A program made the position numbers and the translations under genes. A stretch of 64,000 nt of DNA from assembly GCA_958295905.1 (NCBI GenBank), contig OY282382.1, forward strand, positions 5,080,910-5,144,909. Reading direction: 5' to 3'. Positions 1 through 9,701 of the stretch are shown one piece after another. The notes beneath the pieces were generated by a model, which was given only the letters and a program-made list of their open reading frames with translations, searched no databases and was not told the origin of the DNA. Numbering within the stretch: the stretch's first letter is position 1; each line of letters begins with the position of its first letter. The stretch is from an uncultured Vicinamibacterales bacterium (GTDB lineage Bacteria > Acidobacteriota > Vicinamibacteria > Vicinamibacterales > UBA8438).

Positions 1-68
1 CCCGCACCCATCCCGGATGGGGGGGCGGTGAACGGGAACGCGCGGACACCGAAGACAGAGGATAGACG

Positions 69-3000
69 TTGGCCACGATCCGGATTTACAAGGTCGCCGA
101 AGTGCTCGGGATTCCGAGCCAGGAAGTGATCGACCTCCTTGCGCGAGCGCATGGCATCGAAGTCAAGAGTGCGTCGAGCACCATCGAAGAGATCGTCGCC
201 CGGGAGTTCGCCAAGCGTATCGCCCGTGAGCGCAATCTGAACCTGCCGGGGGGGCGCCTGTTCTCTTCGTCGTCGGCCTCACCGAGCCGCAAGGGAGCCA
301 AGGCGCCGGAACCGGCCCTGCGGCCGAGGCTGGGTCCACCGCGGCTGGTGAAGCGCGTCACCCCGCCGCCGGCGGCCGCCGACTCGGGGGAGAGCCCGCC
401 GCCGCCCCCCGCGGCGCGGCTGCAGCCCGGCGTTTCCGACACGGCCGGGACCCGGCCGGCGGCGGCATCGTCGGCAACCTTCGCACCGGCAGCCGCGGCC
501 CCGGGCCGGCCGGCCGAGACCGTCGCGCCCGCGCCAACCCCGACCCCGGTCGTCGTCGCGCCCGCGGCGCCCGAGACGTCAACGGTGCCGGTCGCGGCGA
601 CGGTGACGGCCGATGCGACGGTGACGGCCCAAGCAACGGCGCCGGCCCAAGCGACGACAGCGGCCCAAGCGACGACGGCCGATGCGGCGACGGCTGAAAC
701 GACGGCGACGGCCGGTGCGGCCGACGCGCCGACGGGTCCGGCCGCGACTGCGCCCCGGATGAAGCCGGCCGCCTCGACCGCAGCAACGGCGGCGCCAGCC
801 GCAACGGCCGCGAAGGCCGCACCGTCGGCACCAGCCGCAACGGCCGCAAAGACCGCAACGGCGACTCCAACCGCAGCGGCGGCTCAAGCCGCAGCGGCCG
901 CGCCAAGCGCACCGGCGGCGGCGACGGCGGCTACCCGGCCGGCGCCGCCGCCCGCCAAGGCGCCGGAAACGCCGGTCCCGCGAGCCGCGGTCGCGAAATC
1001 GCCGCCGGCGCCGCCGCCGCCGACCTCGGTCAGCCCGGTGAAGCCGACCGGCCGGCTGGTGCCCTCGACGATGAGGCTCCGCGTCGAGGAGCAGGCCCCG
1101 CCCCTGGTGCCGAAGACCATTTCACCGCCGCCGGCGCCGAAGGCCCCGCCGGGTCCGACCCGACGACCGTCCCCGCCGGGGGCGGCCCGCCCGACGGCTC
1201 CGCCCCGTCCGCGCCCCGGATCGCGGCCGATAGCGCCGGCTCCGCCGCGGCCGACCGCGCCGCTGGGTGGACCGCGGCCGTTGCCGACGCAACCGGTTCG
1301 CGCGCCGGGAGCCAGACCCGCCGCGCCCGCCGTCGGCTATCGACCCGCGTATCGTCCGCCGCCGCGACCGCCCGGTGGGCGAAAACGGCGGCCGCCGCGT
1401 CCGTCGGCGCCGTTCACCCCCGCGCCGCCGCCGCCGGTCACGCGCACGATCTCGTTGGCCGAAGGCATGACGGTCAAGGATCTTGCGGAAAAACTGGACC
1501 TGCGCGCCAAGGACGTCCTCAAGAAGCTGATCGAGCGGCGGTTGATGATGACCATCAACACGACGCTGGACACCGAGACCGCGACCATGGTGGCGCGGGA
1601 GTTCGGCGCCGACGTCGAAATGCGCTCCTTCGAAGAGGAGATGCTGGAGGTCGAATCGACCGCCGCCCTGGAAGGGGATCTTTCCCCGCGGGCGCCGGTC
1701 ATCACCGTGATGGGCCACGTCGACCACGGCAAGACGACCCTGCTGGACGCGATTCGCGACTCGCGGGTCGCCGAGCGGGAAGCCGGCGGCATCACCCAGC
1801 ACATCGGCGCCTATTCGGTGGAGATCAACAAGCGGAAGATCGTCTTCCTCGACACGCCCGGACACGAAGCGTTCACCCTGATGCGGGCGCGCGGCGCGCG
1901 GGTCACCGACATCGTCGTCCTCGTCGTGGCCGCCGACGACGGCGTCATGCCCCAGACGCGGGAGGCGATCGACCACGCCAAGGCCGCCGACGTCCCCCTC
2001 ATCGTCGCCATCAACAAGATCGACAAGGCGAACGCCAACACGGATCGGGTCAAGACGGAGCTGTCCGAACTCGGACTGACGGCGGAGGACTGGGGCGGCT
2101 CGACCGTCACCGTCGAGGTATCGGCGAAGAAGCAGCAGAACCTCGAGCTGCTCCTGGAGATGATCCTGCTGGTCACCGATCTGGGCGAGCTCAAGGCCAA
2201 TCCCAAGCGGAGCGCGAGCGGGACGGTGCTGGAGGCCAAGATCGACCGGGGCCGCGGACCGGTGGCCACAATCCTCGTCAAGGACGGCACGCTCCGCATC
2301 GGAGACAACTTCATCGCCGGCCCCATCGTCGGCAAGGTCCGCGCCCTGATCGACGACCGCGGCCAGCCGCAGAAGGAGTCTGGTCCGTCGAGCCCCGTCG
2401 AGGTCCTGGGATTGACCGGACTGCCGCAGCCGGGAGACACGTTCCAGGCGGTGGCGGATGCCTCGAAAGCCCGGCAGATCGCGATGCTGCGCCAGGGTCA
2501 GGCCAAGGAGAAGACGCTCGGCGAGAAGGGTGGGCGCCTGACCCTCGAATCGCTCCAGCAGCAGATCGCCGAGGGCGGCACGAGGGAGCTGCCGATCATC
2601 GTCAAGGCCGACGTCCAGGGCTCCGCCGAGGTTCTCGCCGATGCCCTGAGCAAGCTCGGCGACGAACGGGTCAAGGTGCGGCTGATCAGCAGCGGGGCCG
2701 GCGCCATCAACGAAGGGGACGTGGTCTTCGCGGCCGCGTCCAACGCCGTCATCGTCGGGTTCAACGTTCGCCCGGACCGCAATGCGGCGGCGATGGCGGA
2801 ACGGGAACACATCGACGTCCGCCTCCATCGCGTCATCTATGACGTGACCGAGGAGATCAAGAAGGCGATGGCCGGCCTCCTCGAGCCGACCGTCAAGGAG
2901 ATCCAGCTCGGACAGGCGCAGGTGCGGGACGTCTTCAAGGTGCCCAAGTTCGGGGCGGCGGCGGGCTGTCTCGTGGTCGAAGGCAGGATCAGCCGATCGG

Positions 3001-3200
3001 GCGAGACCCAGGCGCGGCTGCTCCGCGACAACGTCGTCATCCACGAGGGACGCATCGGCTCGCTCCGCCGGTTCAAGGACGACGTGAACGAGGTGAAGAA
3101 CGGTCTCGAATGCGGGGTCGCCTTCGAACGCTACGCCGACATCAAGGTCGGCGACGTGATCGAGGTGTTCTCGACGGAGACGATCGCGGCCACCGTCTGA
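69..3200 (+). CDS. infB: Translation initiation factor IF-2
   Basis: IF-2 is the GTPase that places initiator fMet-tRNA on the 30S subunit and promotes 50S joining in the cytoplasm. The 1043-residue protein has an N-terminal IF2_N domain (about 1-50), a very long Ala/Pro/Thr-rich linker (about 60-460), a second IF2_N (about 470-530), then the G domain with GHVDHGKTT near residue 547, DTPGH, NKID near 648 and SAKK near 684, followed by the beta-barrel and C-terminal tRNA-binding domains. Start is TTG, chosen because it gives MATIRIYK directly after an AGAGGA ribosome site. The linker makes it longer than the usual 850-950 residues. It is the first gene of the infB-rbfA-nrnA-truB-rpsO-pnp run; nusA would be expected upstream of the window. 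Confidence 0.98.
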   Translation: MATIRIYKVAEVLGIPSQEVIDLLARAHGIEVKSASSTIEEIVAREFAKRIARERNLNLPGGRLFSSSSASPSRKGAKAPEPALRPRLGPPRLVKRVTPPPAAADSGESPPPPPAARLQPGVSDTAGTRPAAASSATFAPAAAAPGRPAETVAPAPTPTPVVVAPAAPETSTVPVAATVTADATVTAQATAPAQATTAAQATTADAATAETTATAGAADAPTGPAATAPRMKPAASTAATAAPAATAAKAAPSAPAATAAKTATATPTAAAAQAAAAAPSAPAAATAATRPAPPPAKAPETPVPRAAVAKSPPAPPPPTSVSPVKPTGRLVPSTMRLRVEEQAPPLVPKTISPPPAPKAPPGPTRRPSPPGAARPTAPPRPRPGSRPIAPAPPRPTAPLGGPRPLPTQPVRAPGARPAAPAVGYRPAYRPPPRPPGGRKRRPPRPSAPFTPAPPPPVTRTISLAEGMTVKDLAEKLDLRAKDVLKKLIERRLMMTINTTLDTETATMVAREFGADVEMRSFEEEMLEVESTAALEGDLSPRAPVITVMGHVDHGKTTLLDAIRDSRVAEREAGGITQHIGAYSVEINKRKIVFLDTPGHEAFTLMRARGARVTDIVVLVVAADDGVMPQTREAIDHAKAADVPLIVAINKIDKANANTDRVKTELSELGLTAEDWGGSTVTVEVSAKKQQNLELLLEMILLVTDLGELKANPKRSASGTVLEAKIDRGRGPVATILVKDGTLRIGDNFIAGPIVGKVRALIDDRGQPQKESGPSSPVEVLGLTGLPQPGDTFQAVADASKARQIAMLRQGQAKEKTLGEKGGRLTLESLQQQIAEGGTRELPIIVKADVQGSAEVLADALSKLGDERVKVRLISSGAGAINEGDVVFAAASNAVIVGFNVRPDRNAAAMAEREHIDVRLHRVIYDVTEEIKKAMAGLLEPTVKEIQLGQAQVRDVFKVPKFGAAAGCLVVEGRISRSGETQARLLRDNVVIHEGRIGSLRRFKDDVNEVKNGLECGVAFERYADIKVGDVIEVFSTETIAATV

Positions 3201-3203
3201 TCC

Positions 3204-3485
3204 ATGATCGTCGGACTGCTCTCGATTGAGCTGCATCTCGCCGGCGCGCGCTCGTTGAAGGACAAGCGGGCGACGCTCCGGCGCCTGAAGGACAGAGTGC
3301 GGCGCCTCAACGTCGCCCTCGCCGAGGTCGACCATCACGACCTGCATCAGCGCGCCGGTCTGGGCGTGGTGTCGATCGGCGTCGATCGGGAAGTGACCGA
3401 ACGCACCCTCGAGGGCGTCCTCGCCGAGATCGATCGCCTCGAACCGGGCGTGATGGTTCGACACGAGGTGGAGTGGCTGCTGTGA
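3204..3485 (+). CDS. DUF503 family protein (YlxP-like)
   Basis: A 93-residue protein starting MIVGLLSIELHLAG with the SLKDKR motif typical of DUF503 (YlxP). The family is nearly always encoded between infB and rbfA, as here, three bases after the infB stop, so it is presumably translated with the initiation and ribosome-assembly factors. The Bacillus relative has been linked to 30S assembly together with RbfA, but its biochemical role is not settled. Family assignment rests on length, motif and context. No catalytic residues are evident. Confidence 0.9.
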   Translation: MIVGLLSIELHLAGARSLKDKRATLRRLKDRVRRLNVALAEVDHHDLHQRAGLGVVSIGVDREVTERTLEGVLAEIDRLEPGVMVRHEVEWLL

Positions 3486-3522
3486 AGACCGCGCCGCTCG
3501 AAGCGGCTCCCGACAGCGCCCC

Positions 3523-3607
3523 AGCAGTCTGCACCGTAGAACGGCGCGGACTGCTGGAGGGTTGGTTGGGCGGCAATCGGAGCCGCAGGCGACGATTTCC
3601 GGGCTAG
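3523..3607 (+). repeat. F1 interspersed repeat, copy 1
   Basis: Copy of the F1 family in the sense orientation. It starts with a hairpin (loop AGA inside GCCGTAGAACGGC, outer stem AGCAGTC/GACTGCT), continues with a GGAGGGTTGGTTGGGCGG segment and a GCGGC/GCCGC inner hairpin, and ends TTCCGGGCTAG. It fills the DUF503-rbfA gap and has the same direction as both genes. The outer stem differs from other copies but still pairs, which points to a compensatory change. Confidence 0.9.
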
Positions 3608-3617
3608 GACGTACGCC

Positions 3618-4016
3618 ATGCCATCTTCCCGTCCCGAACGCGTCGGCGAGCAGGTACGTGCGGAGCTGTGCGCGCTGCTCCGGACCTCGGCATCGGACCC
3701 GGCTCTCCAACGGGTGACGGTGACGCATGTCCGGATGGCCCGCGACCTGCAACACGCACGTGTCTACTACACGGCCCTGGGCGGCGCCGCCGAACGCCGG
3801 CAGGCCGACCGCGGCCTGCGGCGCGCCGCATCGTTCCTCCGCGGCCGGCTCGGCCGCCGGCTCCGCCTCCGGCACGTGCCGGATCTGACCTTCGTGCATG
3901 ACGACTCGATCGAACGGGAGCAGCGGATCGCGCACGTGCTCGAGGAGTTGCATCTCGACCGGCCGACCTCGCCGCCGGCGTCGGAACCGGTCGATTCGTC
4001 CGATGTCCCCGAATGA
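3618..4016 (+). CDS. rbfA: Ribosome-binding factor A
   Basis: RbfA binds the 30S subunit during late 16S rRNA maturation (helix 1 and neck) and is important in cold adaptation. The 132-residue product has the single KH-like fold of the family, with ARDLQHARVYYT and the conserved C-terminal VPDLTFVHDDSIERE segment. It begins ATG eleven bases after repeat F1 copy 1, so the repeat forms the 5' context of this gene. Its TGA overlaps the nrnA ATG (ATGA), indicating translational coupling. Confidence 0.96.
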   Translation: MPSSRPERVGEQVRAELCALLRTSASDPALQRVTVTHVRMARDLQHARVYYTALGGAAERRQADRGLRRAASFLRGRLGRRLRLRHVPDLTFVHDDSIEREQRIAHVLEELHLDRPTSPPASEPVDSSDVPE

Positions 4017-4990
4017 CCAGACCTCCTGCTGAACGCACCCGGATACGGGACCGCCTGCGGAGCGGAACCCGCTTTCTCATCACCTCGCACGCGCGGCCGG
4101 ACGGCGATTCGCTCGGCTCGCAGCTCGCGCTGGCCGAAGCGCTGACCCGCCTCGGCAAGCGGGTCAGGCTGGTGAACAGCGATCCGCCGCCGGGGCGCTA
4201 CGCGTTCCTTCCCGGTGCGCCGGCGATCGAGGTCGCCGAGACGGTGGAAGCCGGTGCGGACACCGTCGTGGTCCTCGAGTGCGGCGCCCTGGGCCGGACG
4301 GAGGTGTCCGGCCTCGAAGGCCGGTTCATCGTCAACATCGATCACCACACCGGCAATACCCGGTACGGCGCCGTCAACTGGGTGGATGAATCGGCGTGCG
4401 CCTGTGGAGAGCTCGTCTTCGAGTTGATCGAGGCCCTCGGGACCCGTTTGACGCCGTCGATCGCCACGAACCTCTACGTCGCCATCCTCACCGATACCGG
4501 ATCGTTCCGGCACGCCAACATCACGGCGCGTACGTTCGAGATCTGCCGCCGCCTCGCCGACGCCGGGGTGGACGCGGCCGCCGTTGCCGCGCGCGTGTTC
4601 AACAACGGGAGTCTCGGACGGTTGCGGCTGACCGGCCGGGTGCTGGACCGGATGCAGCTCGAAGATGACGGCCGGGTCGCGGTCCTCGCCGTCGACGAGG
4701 CGATGCTGCGGGAGACCGGCTGCGATGCGGACGACCTGGAGGGCGTCGTCAACCTGCCGCTGGCCGCCGGGGACGTCAGGGCGGTGATCCTGCTGAAGCA
4801 GGCCGGGACCGGCCTGCGCGTCAGCCTGCGGTCGAAGGACGCGATTGACGTTCGGCGCGTCGCAGTGCCGTTCGGAGGCGGCGGCCATCGAAACGCCGCG
4901 GGACTGACCATAGAAGCGCCCTCCCCGGACGTTCGAGCCCGGCTCGTGACCGAGGTGGCCGCGGCGGTCGCGGAGTCCCGATCAGCGTGA
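4013..4990 (+). CDS. nrnA: Bifunctional oligoribonuclease / pAp phosphatase (DHH family)
   Basis: NrnA degrades nanoRNAs of a few nucleotides and dephosphorylates pAp, finishing mRNA decay. The 325-residue protein has the DHH domain with SHARPDGDS (metal-binding Asp30 and Asp32), NIDHHTGN near residue 110 and LTDTGSFRHAN, then the DHHA1 substrate domain ending in GGGGHRNAAG. All the metal ligands expected of the family are visible. It overlaps rbfA upstream (ATGA) and truB downstream (GTGA), so four genes are translationally coupled. Its presence with pnp in one operon pairs long-RNA and oligonucleotide decay. Confidence 0.95.
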   Translation: MTRPPAERTRIRDRLRSGTRFLITSHARPDGDSLGSQLALAEALTRLGKRVRLVNSDPPPGRYAFLPGAPAIEVAETVEAGADTVVVLECGALGRTEVSGLEGRFIVNIDHHTGNTRYGAVNWVDESACACGELVFELIEALGTRLTPSIATNLYVAILTDTGSFRHANITARTFEICRRLADAGVDAAAVAARVFNNGSLGRLRLTGRVLDRMQLEDDGRVAVLAVDEAMLRETGCDADDLEGVVNLPLAAGDVRAVILLKQAGTGLRVSLRSKDAIDVRRVAVPFGGGGHRNAAGLTIEAPSPDVRARLVTEVAAAVAESRSA

Positions 4991-5925
4991 TCACCCCGCC
5001 GGCGGCAGCCGGGATTCTGATCGTCGACAAACCGGCCGGCCCGACGTCCCACGACGTCGTGGCCGTCGCGCGGCGCGCCCTCGCGTGCAGGAAGGTGGGG
5101 CATCTCGGCACCCTCGATCCGATGGCCACCGGCGTGCTGCCCCTGGTGGTGGGACGAGCGACGCGGCTCGCGGTGTTGTTCGCCGGCGCCGCCAAGCAGT
5201 ACGACGCGGTCATTCGACTCGGACTCGAGACCGACACGTGCGATATCGGCGGGACCGTCATCGGCGGGTCGGACGCCGGGCGCGGGGGCGCCCCGCCGGG
5301 TCCGCTGCCGTCCCGCCGGGCGGTCGCGGAAGCGGCGGCGGGCTTCGTGGGGTCCCATCCGCAACGGCCGCCGGCCGTCTCGGCCAAGAAGATCAAGGGC
5401 GTGCGGGCCTACGATCTGGCGAGGCGACAGCGCCCGGCGGAGCCCACCCCGGTTCGCGTCACCGTCGACACGCTGGAGGTGCTGTCGATCGAAGGCGCGC
5501 ACGTACGGTGCCGAATCGCCTGCTCGAGCGGCTTCTACGTGCGCGCACTGGCGCGGGACCTCGGGCGGGCGTTGGGCTGCGGGGCATGCCTCGAGACGTT
5601 GCGGCGTGAACGACACGGCCGATTCACCCTGGCCGACGCCGTACCGCTGGCCGGAATCATCGGGGAGGGAACCGACGCGGCGGCCCGCCTCGTCCCGCTC
5701 GATGCCCTGCTTCCGGAGTTGCCCGGCGTCGTCGTCACCGAACGGGGGGCGCGTCGGGCGGCGCACGGCAACCCGATCGGTCTCTCGGACGCCTCGCCGG
5801 CGGCCGGCGTCGGGCGGGCGGCGACGGCCGCCCGGATCCGGCTGCTGGACGCCGACGGCCGGCTGCTGGCGATTGCCGAGCCGGACGCCGCCGGGGCTTT
5901 GCATCCCAGGATTGTTCTAGTGTAG
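4987..5925 (+). CDS. truB: tRNA pseudouridine(55) synthase
   Basis: TruB isomerises U55 of the T loop in essentially all elongator tRNAs. The 312-residue protein begins VDKPAGPTSHDVV and carries the catalytic motif GHLGTLDPMATG with Asp44 as nucleophile. Downstream, KKIKGVRAYDLARR and SSGFYVRALARDLG are the usual TruB blocks, and a PUA-like C-terminal domain follows (about 240-312). GTG start, overlapping the nrnA TGA. About 120 bases separate its TAG from rpsO, the first sizeable break since rbfA. Confidence 0.96.
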   Translation: MITPPAAAGILIVDKPAGPTSHDVVAVARRALACRKVGHLGTLDPMATGVLPLVVGRATRLAVLFAGAAKQYDAVIRLGLETDTCDIGGTVIGGSDAGRGGAPPGPLPSRRAVAEAAAGFVGSHPQRPPAVSAKKIKGVRAYDLARRQRPAEPTPVRVTVDTLEVLSIEGAHVRCRIACSSGFYVRALARDLGRALGCGACLETLRRERHGRFTLADAVPLAGIIGEGTDAAARLVPLDALLPELPGVVVTERGARRAAHGNPIGLSDASPAAGVGRAATAARIRLLDADGRLLAIAEPDAAGALHPRIVLV

Positions 5926-6044
5926 GATTGCTCGGTTGACCGGTATGAGATGGATGAAATCGTTGAGGACGATTGCGGCTTGGAGCACAGACTGCTGAGC
6001 CATCTCGCATGTTCGTATCTGGACCCAGGTCGGAGTGATCAGCA

Positions 6045-6314
6045 GTGGCGCTACAAAAGGATCAAAAAACCGAGCTCATCGGTTCGTATCGAGTACATCA
6101 GACGGATACTGGTTCGCCCGAGGTGCAGGTCGCTCTGCTGAGCGAACGGATCAGCTATCTGACGGAACACTTCAAGATCCACGCAAAGGACCACCACTCG
6201 CGCCGTGGACTGCTGAAGCTGGTCGGGCAGCGGCGGCGGCTCCTCGACTACCTCAAGTCGAAGGACTCGGGACGATACACCGACCTGATCCGGCGGTTGG
6301 GACTTCGCAAGTAG
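6045..6314 (+). CDS. rpsO: 30S ribosomal protein S15 (uS15)
   Basis: S15 binds the three-way junction of the 16S central domain and bridge B4. The 89-residue product begins [12 protein letters not shown] and contains the conserved [29 protein letters not shown] helix-turn region. Start is GTG, because no in-frame ATG precedes the conserved N-terminus. The upstream 120 bases could hold a promoter and an S15 autoregulatory leader, as known for rpsO-pnp in other bacteria, but I see no convincing -35/-10 pair or pseudoknot by eye. Confidence 0.97.
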   Translation: MALQKDQKTELIGSYRVHQTDTGSPEVQVALLSERISYLTEHFKIHAKDHHSRRGLLKLVGQRRRLLDYLKSKDSGRYTDLIRRLGLRK

Positions 6315-6393
6315 GCGGGACGGTTCCCGTCCCGCTGCCGGTCCTCCCCCTCGCTCGTCTCCTCGCCGTTCCGTGCGTACTGGAGTGGAAACA

Positions 6394-8532
6394 ATGTATA
6401 CAGGCGAAGTGAATGTCGGCGGCCACCCCCTGACCATCGAGACCGGCCGGTTGGCCCGGCAGGCCAACGGCGCGGTCGTGGTGCGGTACGGCGACACGAT
6501 GGTCCTCGTCACCGCCTGCTATGCGCAGGGCGTACGCGAGGGGATCGACTTTCTTCCGCTGACCGTCGACTACCGGGAGAACACCTACGCTTCGGGCCGC
6601 ATTCCGGGCGGGTTCTTCAAGCGCGAGGGCAAGCCGCCGGAAAAGGAAGTGCTGACGAGCCGCCTGATCGACCGGCCGATCAGACCGCTCTTCCCCGCCG
6701 GCTGGCATCACGAGACCCAGGTCGTGGCCTTCGTCATCTCGGCCGACACCGACAACGATTCCGACGTGCTGGCCCTGACCGGCGCCTCCGCGGCGCTCGC
6801 GGCGTCCGAGATTCCGTTGCAGACGAACATTGCGGCGGTCCGGGTCGGGCTGCTGGACGGCAAGCTGCTGATCAACCCCACCTATGACCAGCGGCGTCGG
6901 GGCCGCCTGGATCTCGTGGTGGCGGGAAGCCGGGATGCGCTGGTGATGGTCGAAGCCGGGGCGCACCAGTTGTCGGAAGCGGAGATGATCGAGGCGCTGG
7001 AGGCCGGTCACGAGGCCATCCGCAGCATCATCGACGAGATCGACAAGCTGGCCGGCGCCGCCGGCAAGCCGAAGCTGACCGTCGATACGAAAGCGCCGGC
7101 GCCCGAACGGGTCCGGGAGGTCGAGGATGCGCTGCTCGGTCCCCTCGCCGACGCCATGCGCATCCGCGACAAGCTGGAAAACTACGCGGCGGTCGACCGG
7201 GTGCGCGACGACTATCTGGCGACGCTGCCGGAGGACGATACCGAGCGCCGCGGCGACGTCAAGACCATCTTCAAGGACCTGAAGGAGCGGGTGCTCCGGG
7301 ACGAGGTTCTCGAACGGGGCCGGCGGCTCGACGGCCGGGCGTTCGACGAAATCCGCACCATCACCTCCGACGTGGGCCTGCTCCCGCGCACGCACGGGTC
7401 GGCGGTGTTCACCCGCGGCGAGACCCAGGCTCTGGTCACGGCGACGCTCGGCACCGCCGACGACAAGCAGAAGATCGAGCTGGTCGACGGCGAGATCTTT
7501 CGGCGTTTCATGTTGCACTACAACTTCCCCCCCTTCTCCGTCGGCGAGGTCAAGTTCCTGCGCGGCCCCGGCCGGCGCGAAATCGGCCACGGCAACCTCG
7601 CCGAACGCAGCCTGTTGCCGGTGCTGCCCGGCGAAGAGACGTTCCCCTACACCGTGCGGGTGGTCTCCGACATCCTGGAATCGAACGGATCGTCATCGAT
7701 GGCTTCGGTCTGCGGGGGCACGCTGGCCATGATGGACGCCGGCGTGCCGCTCGCGGCGCCCGTGGCGGGGGTGGCCATGGGCCTCATCTTCGACGACGCC
7801 ACCGGACGCCACGCGGTGCTGAGCGACATCGCCGGCGCGGAAGATCACTACGGCGACATGGACTTCAAGGTCGCGGGCACGGCATCGGGGATTACCGCCC
7901 TCCAGATGGACATCAAGATCGGCGGCATAACCCCCGCCATCATGCGGGAGGCGCTCGAGCAGGCCCGCGCCGGGCGGTTGCACATTCTCGATCGGATGCG
8001 GACCACGCTTCCGGACCCGCGCTCGAACATCTCGTCCTACGCCCCCCGCATCGTCACCATCAAGATTCCCGTCGACAAGATCCGCGACGTCATCGGACCC
8101 GGCGGAAAGACCATCCGCAGCATCATCGAACGGACCGGGGTACGCATCGACGTCGAAGACGACGGCCACGTCAACATCGCGTCGAACGACGACGAGTCGG
8201 CCCAGCGCGCGATCTCGATTATCGAGGAGCTCACGGCGACTCCGGAGCTGAACAAATCGTACCTGGGCACCGTGCAGCGGATCACCGACTTCGGGGCCTT
8301 CGTCGAAGTGCTGCCGGGCGTGGACGGCCTCCTGCACGTCTCGGAAATCGCGCACTACCGCGTCAAGGACGTCCGGGACGAGCTTGAGGAAGGCGAGCAG
8401 GTGCTCGTCAAGGTGATCAACGTCGACCCCTCCGGCAAGATCCGGCTGAGCCGGAAGGCGCTGCTCGACAAGCCGGCGGGCGGTGCGGAGGCCGGCAATC
8501 GGCGGGAACGCAAGCCCACGGGCCAAGCCTAG
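6394..8532 (+). CDS. pnp: Polyribonucleotide nucleotidyltransferase
   Basis: PNPase degrades RNA 3' to 5' by phosphorolysis and can add tails; it usually works in the degradosome. The 712-residue protein shows two RNase PH domains (about 1-220 and 300-540), a KH domain with IGPGGKTIRSI near 565, and an S1 domain (GTVQRITDFGAFVEVLPG) near 625-695. ATG 6394 was chosen over an upstream GTG because GGAG lies eight bases before it and MYTGEVNVGG is the normal N-terminus. The TAG stop forms part of the CTAG that bounds repeat F2 copy 1. Confidence 0.97.
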   Translation: MYTGEVNVGGHPLTIETGRLARQANGAVVVRYGDTMVLVTACYAQGVREGIDFLPLTVDYRENTYASGRIPGGFFKREGKPPEKEVLTSRLIDRPIRPLFPAGWHHETQVVAFVISADTDNDSDVLALTGASAALAASEIPLQTNIAAVRVGLLDGKLLINPTYDQRRRGRLDLVVAGSRDALVMVEAGAHQLSEAEMIEALEAGHEAIRSIIDEIDKLAGAAGKPKLTVDTKAPAPERVREVEDALLGPLADAMRIRDKLENYAAVDRVRDDYLATLPEDDTERRGDVKTIFKDLKERVLRDEVLERGRRLDGRAFDEIRTITSDVGLLPRTHGSAVFTRGETQALVTATLGTADDKQKIELVDGEIFRRFMLHYNFPPFSVGEVKFLRGPGRREIGHGNLAERSLLPVLPGEETFPYTVRVVSDILESNGSSSMASVCGGTLAMMDAGVPLAAPVAGVAMGLIFDDATGRHAVLSDIAGAEDHYGDMDFKVAGTASGITALQMDIKIGGITPAIMREALEQARAGRLHILDRMRTTLPDPRSNISSYAPRIVTIKIPVDKIRDVIGPGGKTIRSIIERTGVRIDVEDDGHVNIASNDDESAQRAISIIEELTATPELNKSYLGTVQRITDFGAFVEVLPGVDGLLHVSEIAHYRVKDVRDELEEGEQVLVKVINVDPSGKIRLSRKALLDKPAGGAEAGNRRERKPTGQA

Positions 8533-8640
8533 TGGTCCGTCACGCCATAATATGCGGACACGGGCATCGGCCTGCAGCGTGCAATCGTCGACGAATCACC
8601 GCACCGCAAACCAGAATGTTTAGTCATGGCGCAACACTAG
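8529..8640. repeat. F2 interspersed repeat, copy 1
   Basis: A 112-bp element bounded by CTAG at both ends; the left CTAG includes the pnp stop codon. It opens AGTGGTCCGTCACGCCATAA and closes TTTAGTCATGGCGCAACACTAG-like, so the termini are imperfect inverted repeats (CTAGTG outermost). Two further copies are at 20238-20369 and 30399-30525, with better conserved ends than middles. No coding capacity. A non-autonomous (MITE-like) element is the simplest reading. Confidence 0.8.
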
Positions 8641-8763
8641 CCCCCGGCGCTTCTAGTACGGAGTCAGCGAAACGCTGGTGCGATATCGTCTGCAGGTGAC
8701 AGGAGTCGAGATCCCGTCGAGGCCGACCAAGGCGCGCTCCGCCACTTCCCACGGTTCACTGAG

Positions 8764-9318
8764 ATGACCGCGGCTTGCGCTCTGGACTTCTTCGCTGGCA
8801 GCGGTCTCGTTCGTCTCGGTCTGGAACCGGATTTTCGAACCGTGTGGGCGAACGACATCTGCCCGAAGAAGGCGGCTGTATACGACGCGAACCACCCGCC
8901 TCACCCAGTCCATGTCGAGTCAATCGCCGACGTTCGAGGCTCTGACCTGTCGGCGGCGGACTTGGCGTGGGCGTCGTTCCCCTGCCAGGATCTGTCGCTG
9001 GCCGGTCGCAGACGGCAGCGCCTGGAGGTCCGCTTCGACGGCGTGGCGGGCTGCCTGAGGACACCGGGCGGCGGCAGCAGCAGACAAGTCGTGCTGATTG
9101 TCGAGAACGGCGGGGTTCGCTCCCGACTCATGACGGTTCGTGAATGCGCGCGACTCATGGGCGCCCCGGATTGGTACCAAGTGCCAGGAACCTACAACGA
9201 GGGGTACCGCGCGATGGGCGACGCGGTGGCCGTGCCGGTGGTCCGCTGGCTGACGCACCACTTGCTGGCTCCATTGGCGGACCGATGGCGGGGTTCCGAT
9301 GCCACGTGTGCCGCATGA
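8764..9318 (+). pseudogene. DNA (cytosine-5) methyltransferase, internally deleted
   Basis: The 184-residue frame keeps the start of a C5-cytosine methyltransferase: motif I LDFFAGSG (SAM binding), ANDICPKKAAVY, and motif IV SFPCQDLSLAG with the catalytic Cys. It then jumps directly to motif IX/X-like sequence (EVRFDGVAGCLRTPGGG, SRLMTVRECARLMG, YRAMGDAVAVPVVRWL). The stretch carrying motif VI (ENV) and motif VIII (QxRxR), roughly 130-200 residues in intact relatives, is missing, so it should be inactive. The reading frame survives the deletion. The neighbouring vsr remnant fits a Dcm-Vsr pair. Local GC looks lower than the flanks, suggesting acquired DNA. Confidence 0.8.
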
Positions 9319-9652
9319 CGTCCACGCGATCCTGAAGAAACTCGCGGCGTTTCTCGACTCGCGGGACGAGGAAGGCCGAGAGCCTTGCAACGCGGGGTGC
9401 GGCGTTCGCACACGGGTAACTTCTGGCGCCAGCACCGATGCCGACGAGGCGACCGGAAGCCGAAGACCAACCAACCGTGAGTATTGGGAGAACAAGCTGA
9501 AGCGGAACGTCCGGCGCGACCCCCAGAATCAGCGTCGGCTACGACGCCTCGGTTGGCGCGTAATGATCGTCTGGGAATGTCAAGTCGGAACAAGGCGGCT
9601 GGAGCGGCGGCTCAAGAAATTCCTGGGCGCCGCGTCGCGACCCGCCACGTGA
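9299..9652 (+). pseudogene. Very-short-patch mismatch endonuclease (Vsr), frameshifted and truncated
   Basis: Vsr nicks 5' of T in T:G mismatches left by deamination of 5-methylcytosine. The C-terminal half is clear (REYWENKLKRNVRRD, LRRLGWRVMIVWECQ). Just upstream, the conserved VHGCFW-H region is readable only in another frame: FAHG near 9403-9415, then after one extra base NFWRQH, then RCRRGDRKPKTN up to about 9469, where the frame shifts back. The N-terminal catalytic Asp region is not recognisable. At least two frameshifts plus loss of the N-terminus make it non-functional. It overlaps the end of the broken methyltransferase, as in dcm-vsr operons. Confidence 0.75.
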
Positions 9653-9701
9653 CGACGCCCGCGGGTACCGGACGCGTCGAAGCAGTCTTCCGTCAGGTCT
9701 C

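Noticed and set aside
1122-3953. 943-codon open frame antisense to infB
   Set aside because: It mirrors infB, is rich in Arg/Asp/His typical of antisense GC frames, and has no domain signature or ribosome site.
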